In this document: positions 58,089 to 64,000 of the stretch, piece by piece
How the letters are laid out: the number at the start of each line of letters is the position of its first letter
Numbering within the stretch: the first letter of the stretch is position 1
Notes under the pieces: generated by a model
Seen by the model: the letters and a program-made list of their open reading frames with translations, nothing else
Told to the model about the DNA's origin: nothing
Database searches by the model: none
NCBI GenBank assembly: GCA_963678675.1
Contig: OY783194.1
Span: 18,438,778-18,502,777 of the forward strand
DNA length: 64,000 nucleotides
Direction of reading: 5' to 3'
Origin: Xiphydria camelus
Taxonomy: Eukaryota > Arthropoda > Insecta > Hymenoptera > Xiphydriidae
Made by a program: the position numbers and the translations under genes

Positions 58089-58265
58089 AGGCCATCACAC
58101 ACAAAATTCCGTAAGGCCGTAAGCAGTGAGCGTAAGCGAATATACCAATCAGGATCAAGTATTCCGTTGTGGTGGGGTTACGGACAACGGCATACTTGAT
58201 CCTGATTGGTCTATTCGCTTACGCTTACGTCTTACGGCCTTATGGAATTTTGTGTGTTATGGCCT
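58089..58265. mobile_element. GGCC-type hairpin MITE
   Basis: Ends AGGCCATCACACACAAAATT and (inverted) AGGCCATAACACACAAAATT, flanked by TAA (58086-58088, 58266-58268). Nearly all of it forms a hairpin. Confidence 0.88.
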
Positions 58266-58302
58266 TAACCTAGCTAGTTGTTCCTAGGTAGTCTTATCTT
58301 AT

Positions 58303-58600
58303 AAAGGTGCGTTTATATATTCGGCATTCGGCGAATGCCGAGCACGTGCTCGCCGATGTCAACGAGGCTTTAAGCAAATGCTCGGCGAATGCCAAATGTG
58401 TAAACGGGTTGCTCGCTATTTGCCGATGGCCAAATGTAGTGCTCGTCCGAATGTTCGCCGTTCCCGTAGTTTATCGGTCTTTCGTGGCACATCAAAGCAA
58501 ACGAATAGTCGTAAACTCCTACCACTTCATTATAATCGCCAATCTAGAGTTAATCCCACCGTCGGTCACAATTACAAGGTAGGCGGTCTGTATCCGCGAC
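58303..58600. repeat. Repeat with AAGGTGCGTTTATA end (copy 1)
   Basis: Begins AAGGTGCGTTTATATATTCG and has many 'ggcattcggcgaatgcc' mirror words and 'gagcacgtgctcgccgatgt'. The inverted second copy lies at 61640-62134; the shared part includes 'tagagttaatccc'. The reading frames here (58307-58605) reflect repeat structure, not a gene. Confidence 0.75.
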
Positions 58601-58795
58601 TCTAAGCTACTATGAAAGATTCTGTATACGTTTGAAAAATGCAGTGGCAAAATCTCTGAAAGTATTATATTTTTTTAATTGAATTATATACACTAGTGAC
58701 ATTCCATCGAAAATACAAACTTTTGAATCAGATTTTATTATTTCCTGAAAAGTGTTGTTTCCACATGCATGTACTTTTTGAATTTCGATTACTAA

Positions 58796-60974
58796 TAGGC
58801 CAGGCGAAATGTCGGGAAAAAAGCCTCAATAAGGAAATAATTAGTGGAAAGCTGGAAATTGCTTTAATCGCTTTATTTGGACTCAGATATTACTCTCCCA
58901 AGTTTTCCCCCTCGAGCGAGGTCGGCGTTGGCCCTTCTGGCCCTAAGAAGGTACCATTTTTCGGTTTTTTGCAAATATCTCGCAAACCATCAACTTCATC
59001 AACAAAATACCTATTATAAAAAATAATCTAGAATAAATTTGCTACAAAAAAGTTCTGTACCGTTTGTCTCTAATGTGAACCGTTACGATGCTACGACCAT
59101 TCAAAGTGGAGCCCTTTTTGATTCTTGCGGAAAAGTTATAGAAGTCATATGCCATATTAAAGTTTCTACATGTTATACATATTTGTCAGCATTCCAGGTG
59201 CACAAGCTGTTAACTTGTTACAAGTATAACAGCTTTTCAATGTAAACAGCAGCTGTGGCAAAGTACCTACGATTAGTATTATTATTGAGTAGTATTGACA
59301 TAAAATCACTCTTTTCCACACCACCTGTAGTCCAGTCAATGAGGAGTTTTACCTTACATTAAATCGGGGAGTTTTGAAAGTTGGCATGTTAGTTCAGTTT
59401 TACGTCCTGAACAACATATTAAGTTTGCGACATCGTACTGTTGTGGGAAACGCCGCCATTTTAACAAAATGGGGGCGAAAATCAGTTTTTTTGCATTATC
59501 TCCTTTTTGGTTGCTTCCATCCAAAAAGTACCTATAATAAAAATTGTAGAGGACCAAATTCTCTACAAGTTTTGTCTGAAACATTTTTCTATTAAACAAA
59601 TGGTTTCTGAGCTATATTATATCACAGGAACCTTTTCACAGGAAATTACACTTATTATTTACGGATTATCTACTAGTAATCAATTATACTCGTTTTCACA
59701 CCACCTCATCCATGAGGTAGAGTAAACGATCGCAGAAGTAGTATCGCAGCCACTGAATGCGTGCAAAAACATTACGTTATCTACCACTGCTTGTCCACCT
59801 TGCAAACTTTGTGAAGAAAAAACTACTTCTTCGGTTTTAAGCCAAGGAAAAGTCAAGTTCTTTAATGTACAGTCCGATGCAATGCTTTGGACTTTTCGAG
59901 AACATTATAGAACTTGACTTTTCCTTGGCTTAAAACCGCAGAAGTAGTTTTTTTTTCACAAAGTTAGCAAGGTGGACAAGCAGTGGTAGATAACGTACTG
60001 TTTTTGCACGCATTCAGTGGCTGCGATACTACTTCTGCGATCGTTTACTCTACCTCATGGTGGTGTGAAAACGAGTATAATCCGTAAATAATAAGTGCAA
60101 TTTCCTGTGAAAAGGGCGCGTTTTTGCGATTTTAAGAAATATGCCCCACTTTGATATAATATAGCTCAGAAACCATTTATTTAATAGAAAAATATTTCAG
60201 ACAAAACTTGTAGAGAATTTGGTCCTCTACAATTTTTGTAATAGGTACTTTTTAGATGGAAACAACCAAAAAGGAGATAATGCCAAAAAACTGATTTTCG
60301 CCGCCATTTTGTTAAAAATGTTAAAATGGCGGCGTTTCCCACAACAGTACGATGTCGCAAACTTAATATGTTGTTCAGGATGTAAAACTGAACTAACATG
60401 AAAAATTTCAAAACTCACCGATTTAATGCAAGGTAAAACTCCCCATTGACTGGACTACAGGTGGTGTGGAAAAGAGTGATTTTATGTCAATACTACTCAA
60501 TAATAATATTAATCGTAGGTACTTTGACAGAGCTGTTTACATTGAAAAGCTGTTATACTTGTAACAAGTTAACAGCTTGTGCACCTGGAATGCTGACAAA
60601 TATTTATAACATGTAGAAACTCTGATATGGCATATGATTTCCATAACTTTTCCGCAAGAATCAAAAAGGGCTCCACTTTGAATGGTCGTAGCATCGTAAC
60701 GGTTCACATTAGAAACAAACGGTACAGAACTTTTTTGTAGCAAATTTATTCTAGATTATTTTTTATAATAGGTATTTTGTTGATGAAGTTGATGGTTTGC
60801 GAGATATTGGCAAAAAACCGAAAAATGGTACCTTCTTAGGGCCAGAAGGGCCAACGCCGACCTCGCTCGAGGGGGAAAACTTGGGAGTAATATCTGGGTC
60901 GAAATAAAGCGATTAAAGCAATTTCCAGCTTTCCACTAATTATTTCCTTATTGAACTACTATTCGCTTGGCCTA
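58796..60974. mobile_element. Long-inverted-repeat element with mirrored GCDTTS fragment (copy 3)
   Basis: Arms of ~1 kb (58796-~59870 and ~59890-60974) are inverted copies with few percent differences and small indels. Tips TAGGCCAGGCGAAATG and TAGGCCAAGCGAATAG are flanked by TAA (58793-58795, 60975-60977). The open frames at 59039-59245 (plus) and 60743-60537 (minus), and at 59374-59599 and 60181-60411, are mirror images of the same arm sequence and not genes. The centre is a mirrored fragment of the GCDTTS-family gene. Confidence 0.88.
59722..60060. pseudogene. Mirrored fragment of GCDTTS-family gene at element centre
   Basis: On the plus strand (right half, ~59935-60055) the sequence reads EVVFSSQSLQGGQAVVDNV and LFLHAFSGCDTTSAIVYST with a small frameshift. 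The left half (59722-59850) carries the same on the minus strand. It corresponds to the GCDTTS region of the gene at 38885-37830 (NILFLHAFSGCDTTS). About 40 codons remain. The halves meet around 59870-59890. Confidence 0.8.
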
Positions 60975-60977
60975 TAA

Positions 60978-61639
60978 TGCTGATTTCGTACTTTTCCTGT
61001 AGAACCCCTTCGTGGTCAAAGAGATATGTAGGGTAATCAAGTATTTCATGCGATAGGAACTGTCTCAGAACAAGTTCATGTTGTGATGCCACCATAAATG
61101 AGTGTTGAAATGTAGCATTAATGATTATGATTTTTACTTTTTTTATCTCTACTTGTAGATTGCTTTTCTTTGGCGGGTTTATAATTAAAATTATAAATTG
61201 GTTTTTTTACTAGTGGATCAAAAACGTATTTCTTATTTAATTCAAACCGTTCAGTTTGGTACCTACTCTTTTATCATCGATTCTCTAGTTTCTTTTAATT
61301 TCAGTAAACAGTTGACAGTGTTTTCCTCTGCAAGAGCTTCGGTGTAAATATTGCGAAGACCGAGATCTACATCGATATTAAATATGTTGCAACCTGCTAA
61401 GGACAAAATCAAATTGTGAATATTTTGTTCATCCTTTGCTATTCGTGCTCACTATGAAAGGAAGAATCAATGTTGCCGGTAGCGTCACCTTCTATCTGAA
61501 CGTATGGATATTGCGGAACGCGGCTCATTGCGACTCGTTAATTGCGACGTCCAGTAATTAACATTTTCGGAAAAGATTGACGGCGCTGCAAGCTCATTAA
61601 CAGCCTAGATTCACCAAAACATACCGCTCGTCTCACCAT
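60978..61639. other. AT-rich intronic sequence, no gene seen
   Basis: No recognisable coding or repeat feature. Confidence 0.4.
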
Positions 61640-62134
61640 TGCGACTGTGCGATAGCGGGATTAACTCTAAATTTAATTATCACGATAATAATGAACGGTA
61701 CGAACCAATATGGACGTTCGCTTAATGAGCGATGGAGCACTGCTATTATAAAAATTGAAAAATGTACTTGCAATATTACATCAATACATATGGGAATAAC
61801 GTTCAGCTATAACTAAAGAAGCGATGTGTAAACGCTGCATCCGAAGTATTCGTTCAGAACGCTCTCTCGACTTTTGCAAATAACTCTGAAACTCCGATGC
61901 ATTTTTAGATCATTGAAGAAGTTTGCACTTATTTATAAGCCGCAGATAAGAGCCGACCTTTTCGGAGTCCACGCTACTCGGCGTTCGCCGAGTAGAGTTG
62001 TCGCTTGGCGTTCACCGAGCGGTCGCTCGGTATTCGCCAAATGCCGAATGTTCGGGCTCGACCTTAAAGTCTCGTTGACATCGGCGAGCACGTGCTCAGC
62101 ATTCGCCGAATGCTGAATGTATAAACGCACCTTA
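61640..62134. repeat. Repeat with AAGGTGCGTTTATA end (copy 2, inverted)
   Basis: Ends TATAAACGCACCTT at 62134 and contains 'gacatcggcgagcacgtgct' and multiple self-complementary 'ggcgttcgccgag' words. Inverted relative to 58303-58600, so the pair brackets the 58796-60974 element. Confidence 0.75.
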
Positions 62135-62275
62135 AGGGCGCCCGCAGACACGGCCACTCGACTCCGCGACCGGTGGCCGCGACGAGTGGTTCATGCCGAC
62201 CACTGCACGACCACCGGTGACCACGACGAGCGACTCACACCGCCCACTGCAGTCGCTGCAAGCGGTCGGCACCAG
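62135..62275. repeat. GC-rich segment with repeated GACCGGTGGCC words
   Basis: 'gcgaccggtggccgcgacga' and 'cgaccaccggtgaccacgac' are related, part direct and part inverted. Starts 'aagggcgcccgcagacac' right after the 62134 repeat end; possibly another GGGC-type hairpin, but the partner tip is not clear. Confidence 0.4.
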
Positions 62276-62509
62276 ATGCTTTGTTTGAGCTAACTTCGGT
62301 GCAGTCCTTTTTAATGGAGTCACATGAATATAAATAATTAATGACTTAATAACTCTTCTAGTTTACGCTTTTTTGATGTGTCAATGGTACTTTTTCTTTA
62401 CTTGCAGTCATTGTTCTAGTCCCATTTTCTCCACTCCTCACAGACAAATCATCATCTAATAATTCGTTTTTAATTTTTTTGAAACACTTCCCAGTGAAAT
62501 TCCACTTAA

Positions 62510-63219
62510 GGGGTTACGTGGGTTTACTCGGGGAAAAAACGGCCTATTTTCAACAATTTTTTTTTCCATATAAAAAATATAATATTTCATTCAAACTTTT
62601 TATTGTCTTAAACATACACATTTGACAAAGAATTTCTGAAATTTTCGTAGAAAAATATTTAAAACTCCGCCATTACGACGTCATTTCCGGTGACCCCTCG
62701 GAAAAAAGGTGCGTCCGCGTTGACAGCAGAACTCATGACAGGATCATTTGAAGTGAAAAAAAATACGTGTTTTAGTTAAAACCATAAACTAGAACTTGGA
62801 CGAAGGAAAAAAAAATGAAAATTGGACTTTGGCAGACCTTTTGACAAAAAATGCAAATTTCGGTGAAATTTGCTCTACATTTTTTTAAAAATAATAGCTG
62901 TAATTGAAAAAAAATCCTTCATCCAAGTCCTTGTGAATTGTATCTAGAAGACCTGTGTAAAATTTCATCAAGATCGGTTGAGTAGTTTTTGAGAAATCTT
63001 GACAACCGACTTTGAAAACACAGTGTCGAGAAAAACGCGATATACCTGCGGCGCTCTGAGCCTCGCTGGCCTTGAGCGCGCAACTTCCCAAGGTGTATCT
63101 CCGAAACTATTACTCGGATCGACTTGAAAATTTAGGACAATATTCTAGAGATATTGTAGAAATTAATAAGATAATAAAAAAAATTCAATTTTTTGAAGCC
63201 GTGAAACCCGTGTAACCCC
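62510..63219. mobile_element. TTAA-flanked MITE, GGGGTTACRYGGGTTT ends
   Basis: Tips GGGGTTACGTGGGTTTAC (left) and GGGGTTACACGGGTTTCA (right, inverted) are flanked by TTAA (62506-62509, 63220-63223). The target fits piggyBac or Kolobok. 710 bp, with no recognisable coding region. Confidence 0.82.
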
Positions 63220-63456
63220 TTAACTTCGGTAAGAGCTTTTTGCAACTGGGCTTCTGTATATTTTTCCACGTGTGATTTTTTTATTTCACCCCTAGGAGAA
63301 AAAAGATGTGTGAAAATAGGAAAATGGATTAAAAAAAGACATTTCAGAAGTCTCAAAGTATAACTGTAAAGAAATTTGAATAAAATATGAGGTTAGCTTT
63401 ACTGAAAAAAATGTGTTCAGAAAGTGCAACATAACCTCACTAGCGTGGCCCACTAA

Positions 63457-63626
63457 GGTCGTCTGCACATGGAGCGTATCGTCATAGACGCGTACAAGAT
63501 TTGTCCTGCAGCGACGATTCCTATACGTCTAGAAAACTTTACACGCCCCGTGCATCGAATAGGAATCGTCGCTGCAGGACGAATCTTGTACGCGTCTATG
63601 ACGATACGCTCCGTGTGCAGACGGCC
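63457..63626. mobile_element. GGCC-type hairpin MITE
   Basis: Ends GGTCGTCTGCACATGGAGCG and (inverted) GGCCGTCTGCACACGGAGCG, flanked by TAA (63454-63456, 63627-63629). The hairpin arms are ~70 bp with a short loop. Confidence 0.9.
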
Positions 63627-64000
63627 TAACTGAAATGGAATTTCCTCTGTTGAATCCATTATTTCTTCACTTTTAATTAATTTCCATCAATGCTGTAATC
63701 AATTACGTACACGCACATATATCTTAAGGTAGAATTAATACTTACATGATTAAAATTATGCTATTAGAAGCACTGACAATTTTTCACGCCATGAGCGGTA
63801 GGGTGGTGGAATCTCACTCATAACCGTCGAAAGTGTGAGTTCGCCATTTTAAATCAATTAGTTTTAAGTATTTTTATATTTCGAAGATTGGCAATGCGGG
63901 GGGATCTAGATAGAACAATAAACACAGATTAAGGACAAAATATTTCCCTAAATATTTAGGAACTTTTCAATTTGAAAAATGGGAAATACTATGAAAGTGT
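63627..64000. other. AT-rich intronic sequence, no feature seen
   Basis: Nothing recognised up to the window end. Confidence 0.4.

Noticed and set aside
59039..60743. Near-identical proteins encoded on opposite strands
   Set aside because: They are mirrored arms of the 58796-60974 foldback; there are no domains and the frames are short.

Overview
The window is eukaryotic and almost certainly from an insect. It is AT-rich intronic DNA holding one recognisable host gene and a dense, nested collection of mobile elements. The host gene is cysteine string protein (Csp/DNAJC5, plus strand). Three phase-0 exons are visible: the end of the J-domain region (6623-6775), the cysteine string (7107-7238), and a short C-terminal exon (41169-41225) about 34 kb downstream. 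The 5' J-domain exon(s) and the last exon were not found and presumably lie outside the window. If so, the whole window is transcribed as Csp introns, including a perfect 2,288-bp (TCTG)572 array at the left edge. No bacterial-type operon, CRISPR array, rRNA or tRNA gene was seen.

Layout. 1-2288: tetranucleotide satellite. 2289-7238: small TIR elements and the first two Csp exons. 7239-16600: foldback and palindromic repeats, a gene fragment of a common insect repeat family split by a palindrome (10017-11417), and a 5'-truncated LINE. 16914-18596: a piggyBac element with only the C-terminal end of its transposase, itself hit by two MITEs. 18985-21648: a nearly complete Sola-like DNA transposon with a ~550-codon transposase. 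21649-25320: TGTC-associated tandem repeats and broken transposase pieces, including a piggyBac 5' part. 27460-32569, 37121-40021 and 58793-60977: long-inverted-repeat elements that carry fragments of one large protein family (Cys/His N-terminus, a conserved GCDTTS motif and a CXC-type C-terminus). A fourth long-inverted-repeat element (28579-30853) sits inside the first of these. The element at 37124-40018 sits inside a deleted mariner. 43172-45853: a piggyBac-type MITE and a 1.57-kb near-perfect palindrome. 46357-49357: a PIF/Harbinger element with a MADF-BESS gene on the plus strand and the DDE nuclease gene on the minus strand inside the MADF intron. 49640-64000: many MITEs, hairpins, a deletion-derivative mariner and a piggyBac N-terminal fragment.

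The most interesting signals are two. First, four long-inverted-repeat elements share TAGKSYAR-type tips and 3-bp target duplications, and three of them carry pieces of the same GCDTTS/CXC gene. This suggests that the gene is the element's own mobility protein, a link I do not know to be described. Second, several palindromes have a hairpin MITE exactly at their centre with mirrored rather than directly repeated flanks, or mirror a piece of coding sequence. This suggests inverted duplication driven by hairpins. All calls are by eye; no database search or alignment program was run.
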